The notes: generated by a model from the letters alone, not told the origin. Counted from the first letter of the stretch, positions 52,406 through 62,309 are shown. The stretch is 64,000 nt of DNA from PALSA-894 sp963828625 (GCA_963828625.1 CAWHEX010000009.1:124001-188000), one strand, 5' to 3'. Made by a program: numbers and translations.

Positions 52406-53844
52406 GCGAGCCGCTCTGGACCCTCGATGCGATGGCCGACGCCATGAAGGCGCGAGCGCGCGGGCGCGCTGCCGCGCAGCGATCCCCGGCCTTTCGATCG
52501 ACACGCGCACCATCAAGCCGGGCGAGGCGTTCTTCGCCATCCAGGGCGAGAACCGCGACGGGCATGATTTCGTCGAAGCCGCGCTGAAGGCAGGCGCCGG
52601 GCTTGCGGTCGTCGCGCGCGGCAAGCGTGCCGCGATGCCGAACGATGCGCCGCTGCTGATCGTCGATGACGTGCTCGGCGCGCTGAACGATCTCGCGAAA
52701 GCGTCGCGCGCGCGTTCGCAGGCGAAGATCGTCGCGGTGACCGGCTCGGTCGGCAAGACCGGCACCAAGGAGGCGCTGCGCCTCGTGCTCGGCAGGCAGG
52801 GCGAGACGCATGCGTCGGCCGCCTCCTACAACAATCACTGGGGCGTGCCGCTCTCGCTCGCGCTGATGCCGAAAGCTACGAAGTTCGGCGTGTTCGAGAT
52901 CGGCATGAACCATGCGGGCGAGATCACGCCGCTGGTCGGGCTCGTGCGCCCGCATGTTGCGATCGTCACCAACATCGCGCCGGTGCATCTGGAATTCTTC
53001 GGCACGCTCGACGCGATCGCCGACGCGAAGGCGGAGATATTCTCCGGCGTCGAGCCGGGCGGCGCAGCGGTCATCAATGCGACATCGCGCAGTTCGCGCG
53101 TCTCGCACAGGCTGCCGCGCAGGCGCCGGTGTGAAGCAGGTCGTGTCGTTCGGCGAAAGCGAATCCGCCGACGCGCGCGCTGGTGAAGTTCTCGCTGCAG
53201 GCCGAAACCTCGACCGTGCAGGCGCAGCATTCTCGGCGCCGACGTGACCTACAAGCTCGGTGCGCCCGGGCCGCCACGTGGTCGACAATTCGCTCGGCGT
53301 GCTCGCTGCCGCGACCTTGCTCGGCGCGGACCTGGCGCTCGCCGCGCTGGCGCTTGCCGACCTGAAGCCGCCGGTCGGACGCGGCGAGCGCATGACGCTC
53401 GATCTGCCCGGCGGTACCGCGCTCCTGATCGACGAGAGCTACAACGCGAATCCGGTCTCGATGCGCGCCGCGCTGGCGCTGCTCGGGCAGGTGCCGGTGA
53501 CCGGCCTCGGCCGCCGCATCGCGGTGCTCGGCGACATGCTGGAGCTTGGGCCGGAAGGCGACGTGCTGCATTCCGCGCTCGCCGAGGCCGTGCCGGCGAA
53601 TGCGATCGATCTCGTCTATTGCGCCGGCCCGCTGATGAAATCGCTGTGGGATGCGCTTCCCTCCGAGCGCCGCGGCGGCTATGCGGAGAACGCGGCCGCG
53701 CTGGAGCCGCAGGTGGTCGGCGCGATCGCCTCCGGCGATGCCGTGATGGTCAAGGGTTCGCTCGGCTCGCGCATGGGGCCGATCGTCAAGACGCTCAAGC
53801 GCCGCTACGCGCGCACCGAAGCCGAACAAGCGCTGCAGGGCTGA
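52402..53844 (+). CDS. murF: UDP-MurNAc-tripeptide--D-Ala-D-Ala ligase (several frameshifts)
   Basis: About 475 residues, GTG start overlapping murE. LSIDTRTIKPGEAFFAIQGE; ATP loop VAVTGSVGKTGTKEALRLVL; ASYNNHWGVPLSLALMPKAT; FEIGMNHAGEITPLVGLVRP; C-domain LLIDESYNANPVSMRAALAL and IAVLGDMLELGPEGDVLHSA. It adds D-Ala-D-Ala to complete the pentapeptide. Frame breaks near 52470 and at least three between 53085 and 53270; the last 190 residues (from about 53260) are intact. Confidence 0.94.
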
Positions 53845-53847
53845 ACG

Positions 53848-54933
53848 ATGCTTTACTGGCTGACCGATTTTTCGAGCACGATCGGCGTGTTCAACGTCTT
53901 CCGTTATCTGACGGTGCGGACCGGCGGCGCGATGATGACCGCGCTCATTTTCGTTTTCCTGTTCGGTCCGTGGATCATCGATCACCTGCGCCTGCGCCAG
54001 GGCAAGGGTCAGCCGATCCGCGAAGACGGGCCGGCGTCGCATCTCGTCTCGAAGCGCGGCACGCCGACGATGGGCGGGCTGATGATCCTGTCGGGCGTGA
54101 CGGTCTCGACCGTGCTGTGGGCGAACCCGCAGAACCCCTATGTCTGGATCGTGCTCGGCGTGACGCTCGCGTTCGGGCTGGTCGGCTTCTACGACGATTA
54201 TCTGAAGGTGACGAAGCAGACCCATGGCGGCTTCGCCGGCTGGATGCGGCTGCTGCTCGAGGCATTTATCGCGGCATGCGCCTGCTATGCGCTGATGAAC
54301 CTCGGGCGTCCGCCGTTCGCCACATCGCTGACGTTCCCGCTGTTCAAGGAACTGGTGTTCAATCTCGGCTGGTTCTTCATCATCTTCGGCGCATTCATCA
54401 TCGTCGGCGCCGGCAATGCGGTGAATCTCACCGACGGTCTCGACGGCCTTGCGATCGGCCCGGTCATGATCGCGTCGCTGAGCTTCGCGTTCATCGCCTA
54501 CGTGGCCGGCAACGCGGTCTATTCGGATTATCTGCAGATCCATTTCGTCTCGGGCAGCGGCGAACTGATGGTGCTGTGCGGCGCCGTGCTCGGCGCGGGG
54601 CTCGGATTCCTCTGGTTCAACGCGCCGCCCGCGTCGATCTTCATGGGCGATACCGGCTCGCTCGCGCTCGGCGGCATGCTCGGCTCCATCGCGGTCGCCA
54701 CCAAGCACGAGATCGCGCTCGCGATCATCGGCGGCCTGTTCGTGCTCGAAGCGATTTCGGTGATCGTGCAGGTGATCTCGTTCCGCCTCACCGGCAAGCG
54801 CGTGTTCCGCATGGCGCCGCTGCATCATCATTTCGAGCAGAAGGGCTGGACCGAGCCGCAGATCGTGATCCGCTTCTGGATCATCTCGATCGTGCTGGCG
54901 CTCGCGGGCCTCTCCACCCTGAAGCTGCGATGA
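53848..54933 (+). CDS. mraY: Phospho-N-acetylmuramoyl-pentapeptide transferase
   Basis: 361 residues, ten-TM integral membrane enzyme. Motifs RTGGAMMTALIFVFLFGPWI, SKRGTPTMGGLMILSGV, FYDDYLKVTKQTHGGFAGWM, GAGNAVNLTDGLDGLAIGPV, MGDTGSLALGGMLGSIAV and the HHH motif APLHHHFEQKGWTEPQIVIR. It transfers phospho-MurNAc-pentapeptide to undecaprenyl phosphate, giving lipid I. No frameshift. The ATG follows murF by three bases. Confidence 0.97.
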   Translation: MLYWLTDFSSTIGVFNVFRYLTVRTGGAMMTALIFVFLFGPWIIDHLRLRQGKGQPIREDGPASHLVSKRGTPTMGGLMILSGVTVSTVLWANPQNPYVWIVLGVTLAFGLVGFYDDYLKVTKQTHGGFAGWMRLLLEAFIAACACYALMNLGRPPFATSLTFPLFKELVFNLGWFFIIFGAFIIVGAGNAVNLTDGLDGLAIGPVMIASLSFAFIAYVAGNAVYSDYLQIHFVSGSGELMVLCGAVLGAGLGFLWFNAPPASIFMGDTGSLALGGMLGSIAVATKHEIALAIIGGLFVLEAISVIVQVISFRLTGKRVFRMAPLHHHFEQKGWTEPQIVIRFWIISIVLALAGLSTLKLR

Positions 54934-56336
54934 TCCCGATCACCACGTTCGCGGGCCAGAAGGTCGCGCTGTTCGGCCTCGGCGCGTCGGGCGTGGCGAG
55001 CGCGAGCGCGCTGCTTGGCGGGCGGCGCGGAGGTGATCGCGTTCGACGACACCGAGGCGAGCGTCGAGAAGGCGCGCGCCGCCGGCATCCCGGTCGCCGA
55101 CCTGCGCCACATCGACTGGAGCACGGTCGCGGCGCTGGTGCTTACGCCGGGCGTGCCGCTGACCCATCCGGCGCCGCACTGGACCGTGGGCCTTGCGCGC
55201 AACGCCGCGAAGGAAGTGATCGGCGACATCGAGCTGTTCTGCCGCGAGCGGCGCAAGGTCGCGCCCGATGCGCCGTTCATCGCGATCACCGGCACCAACG
55301 GCAAGTCGACCACGACCGCGCTGATCGCGCATCTGCTTGAGCGTTGCGAACTACGAGGTGCAGCTCGGCGGCAATATCGGCACCGCGATCCTGTCGCTGC
55401 AGCCGCCCGCGCCTGGCCGCGTGCACGTCATCGAGTGCTCGTCGTTCCAGATCGACCTTGCGCCGACGCTCGATCCCTCGATCGGCATCCTGCTCAACGT
55501 CACGGCGGATCATCTCGACCGGCACGGCACGCTCGCGGAGTACGCGGCGATCAAGGAGCGGCTGGTCGCGGGCGTGCAGCGGGACGGCACCGCGGTCGTC
55601 GGCGTCGACGACACATGGTGCCAGGCGGTCGCCGACCGGATCGATCGCGCGGGCAAGCGCGTCGTGCGGGTCTCGGTGCGCCGTCCGCTCTCGGATGGAC
55701 TTTACGTCGAAGCCGAGCAGGTCATGCACGCGGCAGGCGGCACCGCACGCGCGGTGGCGCAGATCGGCGGCATCGGCTCGCTGCGCGGGCAGCACAATGC
55801 GCAGAACGCCGCGTGCGCGACCGCCGCTGGATTGGCGCTCGGGCTTTCGCCGGAGATTATTCAGGGCGGGCTCGTATCGTTTCCCGGCCTCGCGCATCGC
55901 ATGGAGCAGGTCGGCACCAGAGGCAACGTGCTGTTCGTCAACGACTCGAAGGCGACCAATGCGGACGCCGCCGCGCGCGCGCTCGCGAGCTTTACGGACA
56001 TTTTCTGGATCGCCGGCGGCAAGCCCAAGAGCGGCGGCATCACTTCGCTCGCGGGATTCTTCCCGCGTATTCGCAAAGCCTACCTGATCGGCGAAGTCGG
56101 CGGACGAATTCGCCGGAACGCTGCAAGGCCATGCGCCGTTCGTGGTCGCCGGCACGCTCGACCGCGCGGTGGAGCTCGCGGCGCAGGATGCGGGAGCCGC
56201 GGAAGTGAAGGAGCCGGTCGTGCTGCTGTCGCCGGCCTGCGCGTCCTACGACCAGTTCCGCAATTTCGAGATCCGTGGCGCGGCATTCCGCGACGCCGTG
56301 CTCGCGCTGCCCGGCATCGCGCCCGCCAAGCATTAA
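54930..56336 (+). CDS. murD: UDP-N-acetylmuramoylalanine--D-glutamate ligase (three frameshifts)
   Basis: About 468 residues. Rossmann start VALFGLGASGVASASALL; ATP loop ITGTNGKSTTTALIAHLLER; LGGNIGTAILSLQPPAPGRV; IECSSFQIDLAPTLDPSIGI; LNVTADHLDRHGTLAEYAAI; VNDSKATNADAAARALASF; LLSPACASYDQFRNFEIRGA. It adds D-Glu to UDP-MurNAc-L-Ala. Extra single bases near 55015, 55345 and 56095 break the frame. The ATG overlaps the mraY stop. Confidence 0.95.
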
Positions 56337-56434
56337 CCGTTCGTTAGAGTCGCCGCGCAGGACGCGCCTCCGCGCTCAACGCGCCTTTAATCCGGCATCG
56401 GCACAATCGCCCGCCTCAGTCACGTGATTGCACC

Positions 56435-57160
56435 ATGACGTTTGGACGCCGCCAGCAGCCGCCCGGTTCCCCACCGCCTCAAAAGCGGCCGGCCGAAGGC
56501 GTGCGCGCCGTCCAGGCGCCGCCGTTGCAGCCCGACCAGCCGGAGCAATTCAATCCGAAGCTCATCGCGGCATCGAAGGAGTTCATGGGCTTCCTGCTCG
56601 CGCAATACGACGAGGGCGGCGGCGTGGTTCACGCGCCGTCCGTCGTCGGCGCCGCCGCCGCGCTGACCGGCGAGTTCGCGCAGCACGCCACCGACGTTCC
56701 GTTCCGCGACGGCAAGCCGGCCTACATCTTCGGCGATGCCATAAACGCCATCCTGCTCGAGGATTCGGCGAACGGACGTGCGACCGTATGGGAGTGCCTG
56801 CTGCGCGCCGCGAAAGACGCCGGCGTGCCGGAGGCCGACGTCCCCGATCCGATCGCAGTGATCAAGAACCTGGTGGACGCGGTCGGCGGACCGTCGTTCC
56901 CGCCGCTCACCGTTCCGGAGCGGCATCACCCGCGCGAATATTCGCCCAACGCCTGTGTGCGGCTGCGGCCGGGGATCACCGACATCGCGGACCGTCTGGA
57001 TCTCTCGCGCCGCGATCTCGCCCTCGGCCTCGCGATGGCAACCCACTGCCTGATCCTGCTCACCAAGGATACGCTGCCGCCCGCGATCGGCTTGCGGCTT
57101 GCCGCCGAGATTTCCTTCGGGGTGGCAAAAATGTCCCCGCTGACGGCAGCGCTCGGCTAG
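56435..57160 (+). CDS. Unknown protein embedded in the dcw cluster between murD and ftsW
   Basis: 241 residues, no frameshift. The N-terminus (about 1-45) is basic and Pro/Gln-rich (FGRRQQPPGSPPPQKR), probably flexible. The rest appears helical and globular (IAASKEFMGFLLAQYDEGGG, VWECLLRAAKDAGVPEADV, LAAEISFGVAKMSPLTAALG), with no TM segment and no signal peptide. I recognise no family or catalytic motif. It lies in the same direction, 98 bp after murD and 126 bp before ftsW, so it may be a cluster-specific accessory factor for wall synthesis or division. Confidence 0.8.
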   Translation: MTFGRRQQPPGSPPPQKRPAEGVRAVQAPPLQPDQPEQFNPKLIAASKEFMGFLLAQYDEGGGVVHAPSVVGAAAALTGEFAQHATDVPFRDGKPAYIFGDAINAILLEDSANGRATVWECLLRAAKDAGVPEADVPDPIAVIKNLVDAVGGPSFPPLTVPERHHPREYSPNACVRLRPGITDIADRLDLSRRDLALGLAMATHCLILLTKDTLPPAIGLRLAAEISFGVAKMSPLTAALG

Positions 57161-57286
57161 CCGACCCGCGCTTATTAAGCCTTCGTAAACCATGGCTGGC
57201 GAGTGTAGGGCCGGACAAAAGCGCCTGTGCGCCATGTCCGCAACGCCGCGGGCGCGTCTGGCATTGCCCGCCTACCGGAGCTGCCC

Positions 57287-58441
57287 ATGATTTCGCGCGC
57301 CGAACGCACGCGGTTTGCCAACTGGTGGTGGACCGTGGACCGGCTGATGCTGGCGGCGATCGCGGTGCTGATGATGACCGGCATCGTGCTGTCGCTTGCC
57401 GCGAGCCCGGCGGTCGCGACCCGCATCGGGCTCGATGCGTTCTATTTCGTGAACCGGCACGCGATGTATCTCGCGCCGACCTTCTTCGTCATGATCGCGG
57501 TGTCGTTTCTGTCGCCGCGCCAGATCCGCCGCCTCGCGCTGGTGGTGTTCATCGTCGCGCTCGCGATGACGGCCGCGACGCTGGTGGTCGGCGCCGAGGT
57601 GAAGGGCGCGCGGCGCTGGCTCGTGCTCGCCGGCGTCAACATCCAGCCATCGGAATTCATCAAGCCGGCGTTCGTGATCCTGATCTCGTGGCTGTTCGCC
57701 GAGTCGACCCGCAAGCCCGAGATGCCGGCGAACACCTTCGCGCTCGCGCTGCTCGCCGCCGCCGTGGTGCCGCTCGTGCTGCAGCCCGACTTCGGCCAGA
57801 CCATGCTGATCGCGATGGTGTGGGGCGCGCTGTTCTTCATGGCCGGCATGCGCATGATCTGGGTGTTCGGCCTGGCCGGCACCGCGGCGATCGGCCTGCT
57901 CGGCGCCTACACGTTCGTGCCGCACGTGCGCGCGCGCATCAGCCGCTTCATGGATCCATCGTCGGGCGACAACTATCAGGTCGCGAACGCGGTGGAATCC
58001 TTCGTGCGCGGCGGCTGGTTCGGCCGCGGGCCGGGCGAGGGGACGGTGAAGCGCATCCTGCCCGACAGCCACGCCGACTTCGTGTTCGCGGTCGCGGCGG
58101 AAGAGTTCGGCGTCGTGCTCTGCCTCGCGCTGGTCGCGCTGTTCTGCTTCATCGTGGTGCGCGCGCTGCAGCACGCGTTCGCGGACCGCGATCCGTTCAC
58201 CCGCTTTGCGGCGGCAGGGCTTGCGATCCTGTTCGGCACGCAGTCCGCGATCAACATGGCGGTGAACCTGCATCTCATTCCGGCGAAGGGCATGACGCTG
58301 CCGTTCATCTCCTACGGCGGCTCGTCGATGATCTCGCTCGCCTACGGCATGGGCATGCTGCTGGCGCTGACGCGCGAGCGTCCGCGCGCCGCGATGTTCG
58401 ATACCGAGCCGCGCCTGCCGCCCGAGTGGAAGGCGGCCTGA
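57287..58441 (+). CDS. ftsW: Septal peptidoglycan glycosyltransferase FtsW
   Basis: 384 residues, SEDS family with about ten TM segments. RRWLVLAGVNIQPSEFIKPA, VPLVLQPDFGQTMLIAMVWG, DNYQVANAVESFVRGGWFG, GPGEGTVKRILPDSHADFVF and GMTLPFISYGGSSMISLAYG. The conserved Asp of the polymerase active site lies in the large periplasmic loop (DSHADFV). The ATG at 57287 has GGAG upstream; an in-frame start at 57227 is weaker. It polymerises lipid II with FtsI. The stop overlaps the murG ATG by one base. Confidence 0.97.
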   Translation: MISRAERTRFANWWWTVDRLMLAAIAVLMMTGIVLSLAASPAVATRIGLDAFYFVNRHAMYLAPTFFVMIAVSFLSPRQIRRLALVVFIVALAMTAATLVVGAEVKGARRWLVLAGVNIQPSEFIKPAFVILISWLFAESTRKPEMPANTFALALLAAAVVPLVLQPDFGQTMLIAMVWGALFFMAGMRMIWVFGLAGTAAIGLLGAYTFVPHVRARISRFMDPSSGDNYQVANAVESFVRGGWFGRGPGEGTVKRILPDSHADFVFAVAAEEFGVVLCLALVALFCFIVVRALQHAFADRDPFTRFAAAGLAILFGTQSAINMAVNLHLIPAKGMTLPFISYGGSSMISLAYGMGMLLALTRERPRAAMFDTEPRLPPEWKAA

Positions 58442-59547
58442 TGGGCGAACCGCTCGTCCTGCTCGCGGCCGGCGGCACGGGCGGACATCTGTTTCCGGCG
58501 GAAGCCTTGGCGGACGCGCTGAAGCGGCGCGGCATCGTGGTCGATCTCGCGACGGACGAACGCGCGACGCGCTACGGCCACGACTTTCCCGCGCGCGCCA
58601 CGCACGTGATCCCGAGCGCGACGATCCGCGGCCGCGATCCATTTTCGATGGCGAAGACGGCTGTGACGCTCGGCGTGGGCGCAATGAAGGCGCTGCGGCT
58701 GATCGGGCGCATTCGCCCCGCCGCGGTCGTCGGCTTCGGCGGCTATCCGACGCTGCCGCCGGTGCTCGCCGCGACGCTGCGGCGCATTCCGACCGTGATC
58801 CATGACGCCAATGCCGTGATGGGGCGTGCGAACAAAATGCTGGCGCCGCGCGTGACCGCGATCGCCACCAGCTTTCCGAACATGACGCTGGCGGGCGGGC
58901 TCGCCGCGAAGGCGACGTTCACGGGCAATCCGGTGCGGCCGATGGTGCTTGCGGCGGCGCGCGAGCCTTATCCGGCGCTCGATGGCGCGGGGCCGTTCAA
59001 TTTTCTCGTGACCGGCGGCAGTCAGGGTGCGCGCGTGATGGCCGACATCGTGCCGCCCGCCATCGAGGCGATGACGCCGGCGCTGCGTGCGCGGCTGAAC
59101 ATCGTGCAGCAGGCGCGCGGCGAGGACGAGACGCGCGTGCGCGAGACCTATGCGCGGCTCGGCGTGAAAGCCGAGGTCGCGCCGTTCTTCGCCGATTTGC
59201 CGGCGCGCATCGCGGCCGCGCATCTGATCGTCTCGCGCTCCGGCGCTTCGACAGTCGCGGAACTGGCCGCCATCGGCCGTCCGGCGATCCTCGTGCCGCT
59301 GCCGCACGCGCTCGATCAGGACCAACTCGCCAATGCGAATGTGCTCGCAAAGGCCGGCGGCGCGATCGTGCTCAAGCAGGACGATTTCACGCCCGCGCGT
59401 CTCGCGGCCGAAGTCGCGGCGCTCGCCGCCGATCCGGGCAAGCTCTCCGCGATGGCGGCGGGCGCGAAGTCCGCCGGCGTGCTCGATGCAGCGGACCGCC
59501 TCGCCGATCTGGTGTTGCGCGTGGCGAATGTGATACCGGCTCGCTGA
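58441..59547 (+). CDS. murG: UDP-GlcNAc:lipid I N-acetylglucosaminyltransferase
   Basis: 368 residues, GT-B fold. N-terminal glycine loop VLLAAGGTGGHLFPAEALAD; RPAAVVGFGGYPTLPPVLAA; IHDANAVMGRANKMLAPRVT; FTGNPVRPMVLAAAREPYPA; NFLVTGGSQGARVMADIVPP; LIVSRSGASTVAELAAIGRP; LPHALDQDQLANANVLAKAG. It converts lipid I to lipid II on the inner face of the membrane. No frameshift. Confidence 0.97.
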   Translation: MGEPLVLLAAGGTGGHLFPAEALADALKRRGIVVDLATDERATRYGHDFPARATHVIPSATIRGRDPFSMAKTAVTLGVGAMKALRLIGRIRPAAVVGFGGYPTLPPVLAATLRRIPTVIHDANAVMGRANKMLAPRVTAIATSFPNMTLAGGLAAKATFTGNPVRPMVLAAAREPYPALDGAGPFNFLVTGGSQGARVMADIVPPAIEAMTPALRARLNIVQQARGEDETRVRETYARLGVKAEVAPFFADLPARIAAAHLIVSRSGASTVAELAAIGRPAILVPLPHALDQDQLANANVLAKAGGAIVLKQDDFTPARLAAEVAALAADPGKLSAMAAGAKSAGVLDAADRLADLVLRVANVIPAR

Positions 59548-59565
59548 ATTGCGCGGAGACCCTTC

Positions 59566-60969
59566 ATGAAGCTGCCGACCGAAATCGGCCCCATCCACTT
59601 CGTCGGCATCGGCGGCATCGGCATGAGCGGCATCGCCGAAGTGCTGATGAACCTCGGCTACACGGTGCAGGGTTCGGATGCCTCGGACTCGGCGAACGTG
59701 AAGCGCCTGCGCGACAAGGGCGCGACCATCGCGGTCGGGCATGCGGCGGAAAATCTCGGCTTCGCGGAGGTCGTGGTCGTCTCCACGGCGATCAAGCGCG
59801 ACAATCCGGAGCTCGCGGCGGCGCGTGCGCGGCGCCTGCCCGTGGTGCGGCGTGCCGAAATGCTCGCCGAGCTGATGCGGCTCAAGCGCTGCGTCGCGAT
59901 CGCCGGCATGCACGGCAAGACGACCACCACCTCGATGGTCGCGACGCTGCTCGATGCGGGCGGCTTCGATCCGACGGTGATCAATGGCGGCATCATCAAT
60001 GCGTACGGCACCAATGCGCGGCTCGGCGCGGGCGACTGGATGGTGGTGGAGGCCGACGAGTTCGACGGCACGTTCCTCAAGCTTCCGGCCGACGTTGCGA
60101 TCGTCACCAACATCGATCCCGAGCATCTCGATCACTTCAAGACCTTCGAGGCGATCGAGGCGGCGTTTGAAAGCTTCGTCACCAACCTGCCGTTCTATGG
60201 TTTCGCCGTGATGTGCATCGATCACCCGGTGGTGCAGACGCTGGTCGGGCGCATCGAGGATCGCCGCGTCATCACCTATGGGGAGAACCCGCAAGCCGAC
60301 GCGCGGCTCGTAGGGCTCCGCCACGAGAATGGCGGCTCGCGGTTCTCCGTCGCGTTTCGCGACCTCGCCGGCAACGCCACGCACGAGATTGCGGGGCTGT
60401 CGCTGCCGATGCCCGGGCGCCACAACGCGTTGAACGCGACATCGGCGATCGCCGTCGCGCACGAACTCGGCGTGACGGATGAGCAAATCCGCAAGGGACT
60501 CGCGGGCTTCGGCGGCGTGAAGCGGCGCTTTACCCGCGTGGGCGAATGGAACGGAGTGATCGTGTTCGACGATTACGGCCACCATCCGGTTGAGATCGCC
60601 GCCACGCTGAAAGCGGCGCGCGAGTCCGCCAAAGGGCAGATCATCGCCGTGATGCAGCCCCACCGCTACACGCGGCTCTCGGCGCTGTTCGAGCAGTTCT
60701 GCACCTGCTTCAACGACGCCGATGCGGTCATCATCGCGAACGTCTATGCGGCGGGCGAAGCCCCGATCCCGGGCGCCGACCGCGACACGCTGGTCGCCGG
60801 CATGCGCGCACGGGGCCACCGGCGCGTCGCGACGCTCGACGAACCCGCGCAACTGGCCGGAATGATCAAGGAAATCGCCCGGCCCGGGGATTACGTGGTT
60901 TGCCTCGGGGCCGGCTCGATCACCCAATGGGCCTACGCTTTACCGGGAGAATTGAAGGGTTTGGGCTGA
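59566..60969 (+). CDS. murC: UDP-N-acetylmuramate--L-alanine ligase
   Basis: 467 residues. IHFVGIGGIGMSGIAEVLMN; ATP loop CVAIAGMHGKTTTTSMVATL; GDWMVVEADEFDGTFLKLPA; TNIDPEHLDHFKTFEAIEAA; MPGRHNALNATSAIAVAHEL; VFDDYGHHPVEIAATLKAAR; MQPHRYTRLSALFEQFCTCF. It adds the first residue, L-Ala, to UDP-MurNAc. Intact, with a GGAGA site. It is followed by the antitoxin-like gene. Confidence 0.97.
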   Translation: MKLPTEIGPIHFVGIGGIGMSGIAEVLMNLGYTVQGSDASDSANVKRLRDKGATIAVGHAAENLGFAEVVVVSTAIKRDNPELAAARARRLPVVRRAEMLAELMRLKRCVAIAGMHGKTTTTSMVATLLDAGGFDPTVINGGIINAYGTNARLGAGDWMVVEADEFDGTFLKLPADVAIVTNIDPEHLDHFKTFEAIEAAFESFVTNLPFYGFAVMCIDHPVVQTLVGRIEDRRVITYGENPQADARLVGLRHENGGSRFSVAFRDLAGNATHEIAGLSLPMPGRHNALNATSAIAVAHELGVTDEQIRKGLAGFGGVKRRFTRVGEWNGVIVFDDYGHHPVEIAATLKAARESAKGQIIAVMQPHRYTRLSALFEQFCTCFNDADAVIIANVYAAGEAPIPGADRDTLVAGMRARGHRRVATLDEPAQLAGMIKEIARPGDYVVCLGAGSITQWAYALPGELKGLG

Positions 60970-61007
60970 CGTTGCGGCCTGCCGCTCCTCCCACTATCCT
61001 GCCGGGT

Positions 61008-61232
61008 ATGGACAAGGACCTGCTCGACAAGTTGATGAAGCTCTCACCCGCCGAGCGGGTGGAGATCGCGTACAAACTTTGGGACAGCGTTCCGGTGAAC
61101 GCTGACGCAACCCAGGTCACGCCGGAGCAGCAGGCGGAGATCGACCGCCGCGTGGCCGAGCACGAGAAAGAGCTGCGCAACGCGATCCCGCTCGAACAGT
61201 TCGTGTCGCGGCATCGATCGCGCACGCGATGA
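61008..61232 (+). CDS. Addiction-module antitoxin-like small protein (orphan) between murC and murB
   Basis: 74 residues: MDKDLLDKLMKLSPAERVEI, AYKLWDSVPVNADA and TPEQQAEIDRRVAEHEKELR, then IPLEQFVSRHRSR. The layout (helical LSPAERVEIAYKLWDS then EIDRRVAEHE and a basic C-terminus) is that of the TIGR02574/PF09720 'unstable antitoxin' family that usually precedes a ParE/RelE toxin. No toxin frame follows: the next intact gene is murB, and the 78-bp gap holds nothing similar. It is either a stranded antitoxin or a recruited regulator inside the wall cluster. Confidence 0.82.
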   Translation: MDKDLLDKLMKLSPAERVEIAYKLWDSVPVNADATQVTPEQQAEIDRRVAEHEKELRNAIPLEQFVSRHRSRTR

Positions 61233-61310
61233 CCCTTCGGCCTGTTGTCTCGGCCTGCCGTCGCGGTGCGAGGCCGCGAAGGTTCTGCGCGCGCTGAAAC
61301 GCGTGTGCGC

Positions 61311-62228
61311 ATGACGTTCCCCGACATCGTCCCATCGTTGAAATCCAGGCTGCCGCATCTGCGCGGCCGGCTGCTGTCGAACGAACCGCTCGCGCCGCTG
61401 ACCTGGTTTCGCGTCGGCGGTCCGGCGCAGGCGCTGTTCATGCCGGAAGACGAGGCTGACCTTGCCTACGTGCTGGCGAACCTCGCCGCCGATACTCCCG
61501 TCACGGTCGTTGGTCTCGGCTCCAACCTGATCGTGCGCGACGGCGGCGTGCCGGGCGTCGTCATCCGGCTCGGGCGCGGCTTCAGCGAAATCGGGATCGA
61601 GGCAGACAATCGCGTGCGCGCGGGCGCAGCGGTGCCGGACCTGCGCGTCGCACGCGCCGCGCAGGCGGCGGGCATTGCGGGCCTCGCGTTCCTGTCGGGC
61701 ATCCCGGGCGCGGTCGGCGGGGCGCTGCGCATGAATGGCGGCGCGTACGGCGGCGAGACGAAAGATATTCTGATCGAGGCGCGCGGCGTCGATCGCGCGG
61801 GCGGCATCCGCGTCTATCGCAATGCCGACATGGGCTACACCTATCGGCACTGCGGCGTGCCCGAGGACGTGATCTTCACCGAAGCGCTGTTTCAGGGCGC
61901 AGCGGGCGACGCCACCGACATCGCCGCCGAGATGGAGCGCATCGCGAAGGCGCGCGCCGAAACGCAGCCGCGCGTTCTGACCGGCGGCTCGACCTTCAAG
62001 AACCCGCCCGGCGGCAAAGCCTGGCAGCTGATCGACGCCGCGGGCTGCCGCGGGCTCGTGGTCGGCGGCGCGCAGGTGTCCGAGTTGCACTGCAACTTCC
62101 TGATCAACCTCGGCAACGCGACGGCGGCCGACATCGAGACTCTGGGCGAAGAGGTGCGCCGCCGCGTACGAGAACAAAACGGAATCGAATTGCAGTGGGA
62201 GATCAGGCGCATCGGCACAAATCTGTAG
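61311..62228 (+). CDS. murB: UDP-N-acetylenolpyruvoylglucosamine reductase
   Basis: 305 residues, FAD enzyme (type II MurB of alphaproteobacteria). TWFRVGGPAQALFMPEDEAD; TVVGLGSNLIVRDGGVPGVV; FLSGIPGAVGGALRMNGGAY; TYRHCGVPEDVIFTEALFQG; GGSTFKNPPGGKAWQLIDAA; QVSELHCNFLINLGNATAAD. It reduces the enolpyruvyl group to lactyl, giving UDP-MurNAc. The start at 61311 is preferred over an in-frame start at 61245 by family alignment. Intact. Confidence 0.96.
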   Translation: MTFPDIVPSLKSRLPHLRGRLLSNEPLAPLTWFRVGGPAQALFMPEDEADLAYVLANLAADTPVTVVGLGSNLIVRDGGVPGVVIRLGRGFSEIGIEADNRVRAGAAVPDLRVARAAQAAGIAGLAFLSGIPGAVGGALRMNGGAYGGETKDILIEARGVDRAGGIRVYRNADMGYTYRHCGVPEDVIFTEALFQGAAGDATDIAAEMERIAKARAETQPRVLTGGSTFKNPPGGKAWQLIDAAGCRGLVVGGAQVSELHCNFLINLGNATAADIETLGEEVRRRVREQNGIELQWEIRRIGTNL

Positions 62229-62309
62229 CGCAAACCGCGCAAATCAGATTCCTTGGCCTTTGTTGATTCCCGCGCGGTCGCGCGTGTTTGCAAGGGGCAC
62301 CCGGGGCGT

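Noticed and set aside
49151..53270. Programmed frameshifting in ftsI, murE and murF
   Set aside because: No shared slippery sequence or downstream structure is seen, breaks are at non-conserved positions, and the same kind of break occurs in many unrelated genes of the window.
56420..60927. Very long antisense reading frames, e.g. 58342-60927 minus (861 codons) and 57272-58684 minus (470 codons)
   Set aside because: They lie exactly opposite ftsW, murG and murC and are Arg/His-rich, the usual shadow frames of GC-rich codons; no domain or start signal supports them.
61233..61310. A toxin gene partnering the antitoxin-like protein
   Set aside because: The gap is 78 bp, all frames are short and unlike ParE/RelE, and the downstream reading frame is murB.
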